DNA of 64,000 bases from Haliclona indistincta (taxonomy: Eukaryota > Porifera > Demospongiae > Haplosclerida > Chalinidae), in NCBI GenBank assembly GCA_964017065.1, contig OZ024788.1, forward strand, positions 3,240,887 to 3,304,886, given 5' to 3'. Under the pieces are notes generated by a model that was not told where the DNA came from, did no database searches, and was given only the letters and a program-made list of their open reading frames with translations. Positions within the stretch are counted from its first letter, which is position 1. Every line of letters starts with the position of its first letter. The translations under genes were made by a program, and so were the position numbers. Positions 1 to 11,059 of the stretch are shown in pieces.

Positions 1-87
1 CTCAAGTTGCCGATGACGCTGAACAAGTTCTGTGATCCAACTACTCTGACAGCTGACGACTTCTTCTCTCGATGGAAGCAACTAGCA

Positions 88-172
<85 letters not shown>

Positions 173-877
173 TATTATGTGGTGCTTAGTTAGTCACGAG
201 TCTCAACAGATGGTATCTATGTGCCTAGTTGTTGTGTGGGGTGAATCAGTGTAGTCGAATATTCCAAGACAAAAGTTACTAGCTGTGTGTACAAGAATTC
301 TTACATTTCATGTACATGTATGTGAGTATTAATGTTGACCTGGTTCTCCTCACTGTAGTCCTGCACAAGAAGCTCAGAGAGTGTTTCCAGCTCGTACCAA
401 CATGGACAAAGAAACAGACAAATCGAAGGTGCTTTTTTACAGCTTGCATAAAATTAATGTATTCTCCTCTTCTCACTTTAGCTGATCAATTACAAGCTCT
501 CATTGTTGGAAAACGTGGATCCGAATGCCGACAATTTTGTCTCAGCCGGCATCATCAACACTCGCAGTGTGTTAGTGGGCTGCTTGCTACGACTAGAGCC
601 TAACCTGCAAACAAAGGTCAGCTACAGACTAACCACAAAGACATAATGTCACCCTCCCTCTCTCACTCCCACCTTCCATCTCCCTCCCTCCCTCTATCTA
701 CCTCCCTCTTTCTTTTGCTCTCTCCCTCCCTCCCTCTCTCTCTCTCTCTCTCTCTTGCTCTCTCTCTCTCTCTCTTCCTCCCTCTCTCTCTCTATCCAGA
801 TGTATCGATTGACCGTCAGAACCTCGCACGAGGGTGTCTCCAAGATGATATGTGATGTTCTGTCTCCGGAGTTTTAG
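1..877 (+). CDS. AP2A: AP-2 complex subunit alpha, C-terminal exons (5' end outside window)
   Basis: This is the 3' end of an alpha-adaptin gene, the clathrin-adaptor subunit that acts at the plasma membrane in endocytosis. Four exons can be read: 1-89, 359-428, 482-616 and 800-877. They encode the platform subdomain of the C-terminal appendage (ear), with recognisable stretches [36 protein letters not shown] and [11 protein letters not shown], and the gene ends [12 protein letters not shown]...[12 protein letters not shown]. All introns are GT-AG and phases join correctly. The first intron starts inside a (TG)n run and the third ends in a long CT tract. The reading frame is open throughout, so this copy looks functional as far as it is visible. 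A second AP2A copy begins near the other end of the window. Confidence 0.9.
90..171. repeat. (TG)n microsatellite in AP2A intron
   Basis: About 40 uninterrupted TG dinucleotides begin exactly at the 5' splice site of the AP2A intron, so the donor GT is itself part of the repeat. Confidence 0.95.
646..797. repeat. CT-rich microsatellite before AP2A last exon
   Basis: A run of CT and CCCT units acts as an oversized polypyrimidine tract directly ahead of the acceptor of the last AP2A exon at 800. Confidence 0.9.
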
Positions 878-1336
878 CCGCATAGCCACAAGAAAACTCT
901 ATTAATTATATTACCATTATTATTATTATTCCTAGACCTTTCCGTTATGCTATGGAGTTCAAGAGACAACCTAGTGATATAATTATGCTTAGGACGATTG
1001 TGAATTGCTGCACGGCTGTTTTTTAACATAATTATTTTTTTCACAATTTTGCACATGTGCTCTTCAAACCATTTTCTTCTCTCTCTCTGATTGACACTGT
1101 ATTGTCTTTTTTGTATTAGTTATTGCAATATGCATTATTGTGTTCTAGAGCAGATAATGACATAATTATACTTGGACAATACAAGCTTGTTGTAGACAAG
1201 TCTATGCCATCGGCTACTGGCTTGCTTACTGGCGTAAATAATATTATATTCTTGTTCCTGCTCTCATGTGATTTCGGTGTCGTTGTCCTGAAAACACAAA
1301 CTGTTATTTTCTTTATTGTTTCTAGCCAAGAGATCA

Positions 1337-1560
1337 CGAACTCTTGTTCTCACTCTAGTCGAGCAATTATAAAGTTTCATTGTGAATGGTGTTGATCCAA
1401 ATACTGAAAATTTTGCATTATCGACTCAACCTACATGTACAACTGACAGTCAATGGTCTGCTGCAATAGCAAAGAAAAGACCAATGACATATTATTATCA
1501 CTCACGCAAACTCTCTCTCCAGATATGCGATGTTCTTTCCTTCCAATCATGTCCTTGTTA
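1337..1560 (+). pseudogene. Decayed duplicate of the last AP2A exons
   Basis: From 1351 the sequence resembles the AP2A exon at 482-616: the segment encoding NVDPNADNF is matched by GTTGATCCAAATACTGAAAA, in a frame encoding VDPNTENF, preceded by a CTCTAG acceptor-like site and a shared AATTA(T/C)AAA block. A 1-base length difference breaks the frame. Near 1520-1545 a CTCTCTCTCCAG followed by ATATGCGATGTTCT resembles the start and middle of the last exon (ATATGTGATGTTCT). No full open frame remains. I read this as a relic of a partial local duplication. The evidence is short stretches of similarity only. Confidence 0.5.
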
Positions 1561-2205
1561 CAATCATCCCACTCAATGATCTGGTAGCAATTGATGTTCA
1601 CCAGAATCTCAGCATTGTGCGTTGTCACACACTGAACAGGTTCAATCACTATGCTCTTGCATTCACTCATAATTCATAATTATTTCGATTGTGCTATTAC
1701 TGTATTTTTAATTTTGTAACTAGTCCAGAATGCACATTGTACCAAAGTTGTATAGTACAAGTGAGTCTTATTGAGTGAGGTTTTTCTTTTAATTTGCAGC
1801 TACTTACATGACTGTATGTTTCGACGATTTCCATACTACACAATAATAATTTTCTATTTCAGCATTACTACATGACCGTTTTACAACGAAAAAACTACAT
1901 GTGCTTCTTATTTATTTAAAATTAAGCTGTCAGCAATTGCACAAGTATAGAATGACTGGTACTACTCACAATGGGAATGTGACTTTATCAATAGAGGTAA
2001 TGCACCAAATACCATAATTCCGTACAATTACCTTATCGTAGGATAATAATATATCTTCCATGGTGTTAGTACTGCAGTCATTCATAATAGAGATAGCAGT
2101 TATTCTGTCTACATAATAAAATTATAACATAAAGAGGTAAACCTTGACAGCTACAATTTGGTTACTACAGTTTTGCAACATAAAGTTTGAACTTCAGTTT
2201 GTTGA
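1561..2205. other. Intergenic AT-rich sequence, nothing recognised
   Basis: I see no credible coding exon, RNA gene or clear repeat boundary here, only AT-rich unique-looking sequence between the AP2A relic and a duplicated block. Confidence 0.5.
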
Positions 2206-2720
2206 GCAAATACTGCTAAGTAGCACTCGATATTTTCTCTTGTGCAGAACATAGACTAATCTGTCTACATGCAGTGTTAATGACTTTTCCTGCTATGAGA
2301 AGGCTATGGCGATCCCTGCCTCTCTTCTGGTCGACCAATAACTTGTAATGTGGAAGGTTACATGATAATGCTTGTTACCTGCTCCTCAATAGAATAATCC
2401 TTTCAGTCTATATACCATACAGTTGCAATTTCCGTAGGCAGTATAGTCTGGTGTCATAGAAGACTCTGATCCACATAAGCCCCACCCATTAGCTGACAGC
2501 TACTTATACTATAATCAATTACTGCTTATATAAATCCACTTCATGAGGTCTTCGACTCTTCGTAGAATAGTGAATAGATTTTACGCTTCCTCTTGAGTCA
2601 AAGCATTTTCCGTTTAACCATTGATTTATTTGTTCAGCTTTAGACGCAGAATTAACAACCAGTTGATGACTGAATTATTGTTTTCGTTGCAACTTTTCTG
2701 ATCATCCCTACATAGGGACA
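2206..2720. repeat. Duplicated intergenic block, copy 1
   Basis: This block matches 48030-48520 in the same orientation with small indels. Shared landmarks include AGCACTCG(A/C)TATTTTCTCT, CTTGTAATGTGGAAGGTTAC and CGACTCTTCGTAGA. It lies just 3' of the minus-strand membrane-protein gene; the other copy precedes a BHR remnant. Confidence 0.8.
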
Positions 2721-2885
2721 TACTACACCATGAGTCGCTTCACTAAACCAATTCCAAGCTGGCTCATTTATTGCCTTATAAATTGTTGTAATGAAGTATA
2801 CAAAAGTAATGTGATAGCTAGCATGCAATCATAAAGCATACAAAAGTTATTATCAGAAAATCACACTATCTCAAGCATTTTCCGC

Positions 2886-5800
2886 CTAGGCAGTTTCAGC
2901 CCCATTTTTCTCCTTGGCTGTTTCTTCATACGGAAAATCAAAAGCTCCTTTCTTGATTATATATCCAAAGACAGCAATAACAATCGATGGGATATAAGTG
3001 GCAAAGTTACTGTAGGCAAGCAACTGGTTGACTTCACTTCTAGCAACTACAAACTGATAGAGTAGAATTAAGCAGACATAGGTTAATGGCAGCATTGCAA
3101 ACAACACCATTCCAAGCAATAGCAGTCCACAAAATATGAGCCAATGGAAAAAGCGTTTAATGCTATCATTGTCACAACAGTGTGAAAAAAATGTAGTTCC
3201 AAAAATTGAATCATGATTTATGATCCATTCTTTCACACCGCGGAAGAAGACAGCAAGCACAATGGTAGTGCTATAAAAGGAGGCAACATGAAGAATAAGC
3301 AATGACGATGTATCCACTGGATAAGCAAAAAGAAGGAGAATAGTGGGAGCAAAACTGAGCATTACTATACCAGTGAAACTAGACAAGCTAAATGCAGCAA
3401 AGCACATGGCAAAGTGTAAAATGTGCTTTCGGTGAGAATTTGAGAAATTGTTCTCATCAAACCTGAAGTATAAAGCACTAAAAATTGTGATGACAAGCTT
3501 CCAGAATAAAATAATAGGTAAAAATGCAGCTTTCATGTGATCGAACTCGTTGATGTACCTTGTCACTTGATAGAAAGCAATACTTACAGACAAGATCGTG
3601 TAGCCAGTAGAGATGGTGCAAGCTCCAGCAAGAAACATTTTATCATAGTTCTTATCAGATCTTTGAAGAAGATCTCTTATTATCTTAAAAAGAAGCGGCA
3701 ATAAAATTGGTGTCAATCCAATGACAAGAATGAACCCAATTGTATAAGTGAAAACAAGAATTCCTTTGCCGTATTGACCTCCGTTCGTGAAGTAATTCTT
3801 AGAGCTGGTATAGTTGCTAACAGAAGTGCAATCTAGTGCAACACCTTTATCGTCTGCAATGGCAAAAATGTAGCTTTCCCTTTGCGAAACTTTAGCATAT
3901 GCCCTCAACTAAAGAAGAAAAAATGAATCATAATAATAAGAATAAAAATAATCATAATTATCATTGCCGATCGGCAATGATATGTAGGGATGACCTCGAA
4001 TTAAGATGGCGGCTACTCATGTTGAAAATGGGTTTTCGCACATATCTCTATTATTATACATCTATACTGCATTTTAACTATCTCTAAGTGACTCTGAAGT
4101 GTAAGCGCTTGTAGGACGTCTATTAAAGTCGCCGGGACTGCTTGCTTGACGACGAAAATCAAGACAGAGAGAATTTGCAGATCTTCGCTGTTATAGCGTT
4201 TCTCGAGATTCTAGACATCTAGGATTGATCAGGCGATTGTTCTGAGCCAGAAAATACCTTTGGCGAAGCTGGCAGACGTTTCTAAAGTGGTAAACTGAAA
4301 TCGCCGCCCACGCGAATTGTTCATCTTCTTTCTTCTTCTTCTTCTTCTTCTTCTTTGACAAGCATAGCGCTGTCATGAGTGAACGAATCACTACCAAACC
4401 TGCACCATCGCATGTGTATATATCAGGGTTAGTGCACTTACTTCTTAGATAGGCATCAAACACTACTAGAAGCGAGTAATCCTTGAAAAACATGGTTTTT
4501 GGACCGTTTTGGACTAGCGACTTCATTAATTAACCCTATTGTCGCTTCTTATCATTAACTCCGCCCACATCGGGTTTGCAGCTATCTCGCTACTGCGTTT
4601 TGTCTCTGCTCTGGACGCTTCAGCGCGCAAGCCAGAAGTATGAAAATGTGTCTAAACCAGTACTATACCCTAAATAACACTGATCTGTTCATTAACGCTT
4701 CAGATGGCGGGTTAAAGCTGACTTACACAGACGTGAACAACTGAGTATTCTAGCCTGCTTACCGGCAGCAAGATTCTACGCACAGTAAGGTTCCTACACT
4801 ACGCAGCGTAAGTTGCAAAGGACTAGAAGCCTCTGTGAGTGTGATATTGACATCAACAAGATTCTACTAGGCGTTCTCCTACTATTTAGGCTCGCAGCAT
4901 CATGAATTGCCAGTACTAGTGCTAATCTCTTCTTCATCCATTACAATACTAACAAGTATCATGTTGTCAAATCATACCTGGACTTGACATTATGCTGTCT
5001 GCGTCCTCAACCTCTTTAACTATTTTAAACCTTTCAATGAATGATTATTCTTGTGATTGGTAATATTAAACATTTAAACCACACTCCTTACTCTCAAGAG
5101 GCTGTGCACGTTCACATCTCTGCTAGACTAGTATCTATATTATACTCCTCACAGATATGTAATAATGAAATAACATCTAACATAGAATACTACTAATAAG
5201 TTCAAACTGATAGTGATCAAAAAAGTAACAGGAACAAGTAAAGTAAAAAATTTTAATAAAAAACTGAAAAGTGTAGGGATGACTCTTAAAAAAGGAAAGG
5301 AACAAGATGGGATGATGCTTGCAAAAGTAAAGGAACAAGATGGAATAATGCTTGCAAATGTAAAAGTCCCAAGTATCCCTACATCAGCGGCTTGAAGGAG
5401 GACGCAGTCCGATGGAGTAATTGACGGTTGTGAATAACTAGAGGTATCTGTGTTTGGAGGACGCAGTCCGATGAAGTAATTGACGGTTGTATATAACTAG
5501 AGGTATCTGTGTTTAGGAGGACGCAGTCCGATGAAGTAGTTGACAGTTTTAAATAAGCTGCAGGTAGCTGTGTTTGGAGGACGCAGTCCGATGAAGTATT
5601 TGACGGTTATAAAAGGTATAGGAAGAGCATTCCGCATTTGTCAGTAGCACGTCGTCGCAGCAAGCCGCTGATGTAGGGATACTTGGGACTTTTACATTTG
5701 CAAGCATTATTCCATCTTGTTCCTTTACTTTTGCAAGCATCATCCCATCTTGTTCCTTTCCTTTTTTAAGAGTCATCCCTACACTTTTCAGTTTTTTATT

Positions 5801-7166
5801 AAAATTATTATGATGTTAATAAAAAATAAATTTTAATATCTACTTAAGCCTCTAACCCCTAATGACGTCTTTTGGTGTCATAACTAGACGTAACATAACT
5901 AGACTCTAGATGTCATAAATAGTGTGAAAAGTGCTCTAGAAAGGTCAAATCAAGTTTAATTGCAAAAGATGACCATACCTAAAAAAACTGTTTTTCGGCT
6001 CGCCCTCCCCACTAAAACTTACAGCAACGGAAATTTTAAAGGAGGGTGTCCGGGGTTCGAAGGGGCGAAGCCCCTTTCCACTTTTGGCATTTTAAGGCTT
6101 CAGGATGCCTGGAAATGCATACTTGGGCATAGAATATGGTCTAAACTGTGCTGTTTGCTCACCTAGACACCACCAGGTTTTTGTATCAGTCACCAGGGCT
6201 AAACGAAGACCAAAATTGGCTGAACAATGCCGAGGTCGCAGCACCTAAGTGGCTTCAGTTCCAAAGTAGGAGTGGCCAACTCAGAGTTTAGTACATGGTC
6301 GTAAACTTTGACATGCCAGGAAAAAAACAGTGCTAGTTTGGAACAGCTAGTGTACAGCATGTTGTTGAAAATTGCAAGACAAACTGTCAGTTTAGAGGAA
6401 GTCAAATTTTTTTGTCAAAATAATTCTGTAACTAAAGGGTTATTACCCTAGGATTATAATTATAAAATTAATACATGTAGTCTGTAAACTTTCTACACAT
6501 AATTATCAGCTAGTACAAGGATCTACTGCAGCTATTATTTCTAAACACATGCATAGGATGGACGATTCTATGTATTTCGTGACTTACCCATTGAGTTAAT
6601 TCTCCCAAAGCCTCTTCTATCAGTGGTGTTTTTGGATAACAACCAAAGTTGTGGGCGGTAAAATCGACGTTCAATGTCAGATCAAGTGAAGACAGACTTT
6701 GTGTCCCATCCCATAGAAGAACGTCAAGATCGTAATACTCAGTCAAAGAATGAATATTTTCTGATAATTGTAATAACCAGAAAGGTAGCTGAAAGCGAAG
6801 ATGATTAATAATAACAGGATGAAAGACACGATATATTTCTTGGCTGGTCCACCCAAATGTGTAGATGCCATCGCTGAAGCAGAAAGTAGATTCAGGCCCA
6901 GGACAAGATTTCAATTGATGTGGCGTTGTTGTGATGTTGAGTTTATATGTGACTTTCACAAGCACTGGTGAAACTTGTGTCGAAGGATAGAAGACTGACT
7001 GCAAGAGGAATATGTTGTCACTTTCACTAGTATTAAAGAGAGCACTCCGGAAAATCTTGAATAAAGCAGCACAGTCTTGCAGGTAAGGCTCACTGGTGTT
7101 GCATTGCGACTGAGCACAGCTCACAATGATTGAAAAAGTCAAAAGAGAAGCCAATTTTTTGTCCAT
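2886..7166 (-). CDS. Two-exon multi-pass membrane protein, unknown family
   Basis: Exon 1 is 7166-6588 and exon 2 is 3908-2886, giving about 533 residues. Exon 1 starts MDKKLASLLTFSIIVSCAQS, a clear signal peptide, and continues as an extracellular domain of about 210 residues with scattered Cys and N-glycosylation sequons. It ends GELTQW at a perfect GTAAGT donor, phase 0. Exon 2 begins after a strong TTTTTTCTTCTTTAG acceptor, also phase 0, and encodes about seven hydrophobic helices starting GKGILVFTYTIGFILVIGL. The tail is short and charged (ETAKEKNGAETA). I do not recognise the family; a receptor- or channel-like role is only a guess. The 2.68-kb intron (3909-6587) consists largely of two transposable elements. 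The gene is divergent from the eight-helix gene at 7951. A decayed minus-strand relative lies near 11160-11270. Confidence 0.75.
3964..5806 (+). mobile_element. Foldback element family 1, copy A
   Basis: Copy A starts at the palindrome-associated TATGTAGGGATGACCTCGAA and ends at AGAGTCATCCCTACACTTTT. The right third is a large foldback. Arms 5216-5395 and 5660-5806 are inverted copies containing GGAACAAGATGGGATGATGC-type units. The loop carries tandem units of about 60 bp with GAGGACGCAGTCCGATG. No transposase frame was found, so it is non-autonomous. It lies in the intron of the minus-strand membrane gene. Copies B, C and D are at 18634-20541, 24243-26591 and 58005-59782. Confidence 0.8.
5850..6440. 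mobile_element. MITE, same family as the insertion in BHR1
   Basis: Similar to 15967-16566 over most of its length, sharing GTCATAAATAGTG, GCCCTCCCCACTAAAA, GGTTCGAAGGGGC and a right end of CTAAAGGGTTA. It fills the second half of the intron of the minus-strand membrane gene. No coding capacity is seen. Confidence 0.7.
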
Positions 7167-7950
7167 TTCAAGCTAAATCAGTCAATTTCTGTGATGAGTG
7201 ATAGCAAAAGCATGTATGAAAGTAAACAGCTCCACCTGATCATGAGTATACAAACAAGTATGCATTGTGCACAACAGTGATTGCTTTGCAAAATATTATA
7301 GACGTTCACTAGTGGCTAGAGCACATGCATGCACTCAGGAAGCCTGACTAATGACAATGGAAAACCAGTGTTTTTTGGTCACATGCGTAGACCGAGAGAC
7401 GCTCTGTCACCATTGAAAGCGAAAGTTTCATGCAAACGCGTATGGAGTTATTTATATGGATAGAAAAGCAGTACAGCACCGGGCTAGCATGGAACGCTAA
7501 AACACTAATTGAATGGCTCTGTGTCAAATCAGTGCTATATTACACTCACATTGAAATTCTGGTCTTTGCGGGGTATATTGCTACCAAGTTGCTGTAAGGC
7601 TCAGTGTACCGTAACTATGAAGACCAGACGGCCCGGCTAGCCCGCACGCCGCTTCACTCGTGTATAATAATATGTGTAGGAGTGTCTATGGTAGAAAGCT
7701 CCACCATTTTGACTGTCAGCACATAATGGAGGAGGTACGCACTGCAACCAAAACAAACAACCTTCATGAATGCATGTCTGAAACAATAATTCTGCAACAA
7801 TGCCAGCTGCATCTGAACAATGAGCCTCACATGCATTTCGTGCGGCCTTTCAGTAATGACAATGAATTTCAGTGTCGCGGTACCATCTCGAGATTCTCTC
7901 TGTTTTTTTTTTATAGCACCTGAATCCTGGTAGTATACAGTACTGACAAC
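7167..7950. promoter_or_regulatory. Divergent intergenic region between two membrane-protein genes
   Basis: The 784 bases between the start codons of the minus-strand gene and the plus-strand eight-helix gene must contain both promoters. I see no TATA box or named motif that I can assign. A T-rich stretch lies about 35 bases before the plus-strand ATG. The regulatory role is inferred from the head-to-head arrangement only. Confidence 0.4.
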
Positions 7951-9189
7951 ATGGCAGCAAATTCGACAGTTGCACCTGACAAGGATAATGCCGCAAATCA
8001 GCAAGTGCCGGCTGTCGAGGATGAATGGAAAATTGAGTCTTTGGACGCGTACGATCCACCAAGCTCAGCAGTGGTCTGGATAGCGTGGCTGTTTGGACAA
8101 ATAGTAGTCTCATGTCTGCTATTGATGCTGTCTGGATTTCATTTTGGACTGGTGAAACCCGATCTGTGCGACAAAGTAACTGCGGTTAGCAGCAATACTG
8201 GTAACTCAACGACTGGTAGTCCAACCTGTGCTTTCTCTGCCTCTGTATTGGCGCTAGCAATAGTTTCATGCATAGTTAGTGTCATTGATGCTGCAAGGGC
8301 CTTGCCTTATCTAAAATCCATACTTAAACCTGAGAAATCTCAAGATCAAATTACCAATGTCGAAGCTGAGCGACTGCGAGGCTGTTTTTCTTCTAATAAA
8401 TATTTGTCTTTCAACATTGTTAGAGTGTGCTACTGTTGGATACTAGTGCATTCCATCTTGATAACTGTCGCTGCCAATACATATGAATGGTCATGGGAAA
8501 CTGATGAACTGAGTGTGCTTGCCAACACTGCGACATTTTTCTTGACCTGTACAGTGTACATTTTAATAATTTTTGCTGTGGTAACATGGCTAATCGGTTG
8601 CTATTTCAGTGAGAAAACCAGACAAAAAGACCAGCAAAGACCAGGAGAAGATGACAATAAAATTATGAAAAGGCTTTTTGTTACAACTATGCTTACAGTT
8701 GGACTAGTTGTATCCAACGCTTTGTGCATGGTATCTACTCTTGTTTTATTCTTTTATCCTAAACCAGGATCTTCCGATCGTATTGTAGGTTTAATCGTAG
8801 TGATGGTATATGTCGTTATAACCTCTATAGCCTGGTTGATTATTTTGAGCATTTTGTACAATATTTCGGTAGTGGTTGATAATTTTTTTAAGTTTTTGGT
8901 AATAAATATTTTTGCCTTTTTTGTAGTAGTGCCGGTTTTGATTGCATGCTTAGTTCCACTTATCAATCTTTTGATATGTCCACAGTGTGATGCATCACTA
9001 TGGCTGTTATTGTTTCTTATTCATTTAATTTTTTGGATTATTCTCCTGTGTATTTGTCTAGTATGGATTAGAAAAGTCAATCATGAGCAGACTGATCATG
9101 AGCAGACTGATCGTGAGCAGACTGATCGTGAGCAGACTGATCGTGAGCAGACTGATCATGAGCGTGTTGGTTATGATCCTTTGCCATAG
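7951..9189 (+). CDS. Intronless eight-helix membrane protein with C-terminal pentapeptide repeats
   Basis: A single open frame of 412 residues with a good start context (ACATGG). The N-terminus is hydrophilic with no signal peptide. About eight hydrophobic segments follow, near residues 40-65, 90-115, 150-175, 190-215, 230-255, 270-300, 315-345 and 350-372. The cytoplasmic linker after helix 4 is charged (KTRQKDQQRPGEDDNK). After the last helix comes a tandem array of five-residue units, HEQTD or REQTD, then HERVGYDPLP. I do not recognise the family. Even helix number and lack of signal peptide suggest both ends face the cytoplasm. It is divergent from the two-exon gene at 2886-7166. Confidence 0.75.
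   Translation: MAANSTVAPDKDNAANQQVPAVEDEWKIESLDAYDPPSSAVVWIAWLFGQIVVSCLLLMLSGFHFGLVKPDLCDKVTAVSSNTGNSTTGSPTCAFSASVLALAIVSCIVSVIDAARALPYLKSILKPEKSQDQITNVEAERLRGCFSSNKYLSFNIVRVCYCWILVHSILITVAANTYEWSWETDELSVLANTATFFLTCTVYILIIFAVVTWLIGCYFSEKTRQKDQQRPGEDDNKIMKRLFVTTMLTVGLVVSNALCMVSTLVLFFYPKPGSSDRIVGLIVVMVYVVITSIAWLIILSILYNISVVVDNFFKFLVINIFAFFVVVPVLIACLVPLINLLICPQCDASLWLLLFLIHLIFWIILLCICLVWIRKVNHEQTDHEQTDREQTDREQTDREQTDHERVGYDPLP
9081..9163 (+). repeat. 15-bp in-frame minisatellite coding (H/R)EQTD
   Basis: Five and a half units of TCATGAGCAGACTGA, with CAT/CGT alternating in the first codon, lie in frame at the end of the eight-helix gene. Being a multiple of three, length change would alter the tail without shifting the frame. 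Confidence 0.95.
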
Positions 9190-9395
9190 TGTATACTGTG
9201 CACATTTTTTACTAGTATTATACTTTGCTGCATAAAAAAAATTATTTTATCAAGTTGAATGACCACAAGCACTGCGGATGCCAAATGATGTCATCATTGC
9301 CATGCAAGATGTATGCTGTTTGCTGCAGTCCGCACGACTGCCTCTGTGAAATTTCTAAGTTATTGGGAGGTTGAGCTATAATTACTCACAGTGTA

Positions 9396-9568
9396 CAGGG
9401 GCGTAACTACCATAGAGGCAGGGGAGGCACTTGCCTCCTTGATTTTAGGCAGTTGCTAAGTAAACAAACCTTTCAAAACAGGCGCACGGTCTCAGTAGAG
9501 TCCTAGCACAAGCAGAAAACATGGAAATTTCAAAAATCCTCTTTCTTCAGACCCTAGTTACGCCCCTG
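9396..9568. mobile_element. 173-bp MITE with 5-bp target duplication
   Basis: The ends are inverted: CAGGGGCGTAACTA at the left and TAGTTACGCCCCTG at the right. The element is flanked on both sides by GTGTA, a plausible 5-bp target-site duplication. A related end (GTGGCGTAGCTAC) occurs in the carboxypeptidase intron near 46131. Confidence 0.85.
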
Positions 9569-10510
9569 GTGTATTTAACATCTGGGCAAAAGATAATAAG
9601 AAAACTACAATTTAAAGGCAAGATGGATCTCTTGACTGCAAATCAAGCATGCATGCGGGCAAACATAAATGGATTATAAGTTCGAATATTTTATTAGCTA
9701 GCGACTCATAGTACAAAAATGTTCACTCTCGTAATGTTCATCCAATTCAGCTTCCTATATTAGCTGTTACAAATATACAAACAATACTGTAGTAGTATTA
9801 ATAGAATCAAGTCCTACTGCTAACCAACTGCATCTAGTAGACTGAAATAACATAGGAAGCTATTTTGGCTCCAATACATCACATGTATACAGCTGTCTGT
9901 TTTGTGGTGACATATATAATATGGCTACATGCTTTGTAGTATACATGTACACCACTAGACCATGCAGTCTATCAGCAGTTACTGTAATAATGCCGCAAAG
10001 ACTGACAGTTCAAGTTTGAGCTACTACTTCAACAACAACACACACATGGACAGTCACTTAAATACAAAAACTAAACCAGACATACAGACAGAGTGCTTCG
10101 CTATTCACTACAATACACAATACAACTACAAGCATACAATACACATTAAGACAACCTACACCACAAGCACATACACATTACAATCATTAAACTACATTGT
10201 TCAGTACATCACATTTACTGCCTCAATTCTATCAAAATTCAAAATACAGCCTTCGACACCTATGCCACTTAATTACTATCATATTATAATATGCACTTCC
10301 TAGCCACTTCAAACAGTAAACAGTCAAATTGTATACATTTTAATCTTGTACTTGTTCTTTGCCGTTATCATATATTCAAACTAGTCTTTGCTACGTACAA
10401 ATCATTTATAAAAACAATCAGTCTGAATGGAGTATAGTTGGCAACTCATGCACCATCTTTACTCATTGTGCAGCCTGTTACTACCGTCTCAATAAAATTA
10501 ATGACTATGT
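9569..10510. other. Intergenic, no gene recognised
   Basis: AT-rich sequence with an ACA-rich low-complexity stretch (10030-10200). The open frames here have simple-sequence composition and no recognisable domain. Confidence 0.5.
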
Positions 10511-10512
10511 AT

Positions 10513-10930
10513 CAATTGTTGATGATAATAGAAAAATAACAGTTACAGAGTGCAGACACATGCAAGCAAACGCTCCTTATATGGTTGCATGTGCTACTCC
10601 TCTGTTTACTCATCAGGCTTGAGTATACAGCGCTTTGCAGGTAGGTTGTCAGAAGCAAGCAGACAGAGTCAAGCCATTGTGTTTTGATACAGTTTACACA
10701 ATGTACCACAGTGCACTGTTATGCAGTAGATTGTGTACACTGTATCAAAACTACATGCTTGACTCTGTCTGCTTGCTTCTGACAACCTATACCTGCAAAG
10801 CGATGTATACTCAAGCCTGATGAGTAAACAGAGGAGTAGCACATGCAGCCATATAAGAAAAGTTTGCTTGCATGTGTCTGTATGTGTCTGTAACTGTTAT
10901 TTTTCTATTATCATCAACAATTCTTGATGC
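10513..10930. mobile_element. About 420-bp palindromic foldback element
   Basis: The left arm (10513-10706) and right arm (10730-10930) are inverted copies with few mismatches. For example GTCAGAAGCAAGCAGACAGA at the left is matched by TCTGTCTGCTTGCTTCTGAC at the right. The centre is a 20-odd-base loop near 10718. It has no coding capacity. Confidence 0.9.
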
Positions 10931-11059
10931 AATAGAATTCTAATGGTACAAGTGGGTCTTTTCTTTGCATGGTTCAGACAATAAATTTGCAGTAACTAAA
11001 TTTATGTCTCCAAAACTACATGTACACTGGTTGATTCATACGGACAGCATCCAAACTTG

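Noticed and set aside
72..254. Open frame of Cys-Val repeats
   Set aside because: It is only the (TG)n microsatellite translated.
6050..6075. GGTTCGAA resembling a tRNA B box (also at 16182)
   Set aside because: No tRNA cloverleaf can be formed around it; it is inside a MITE and forms a simple GGGGC/GCCCC hairpin.
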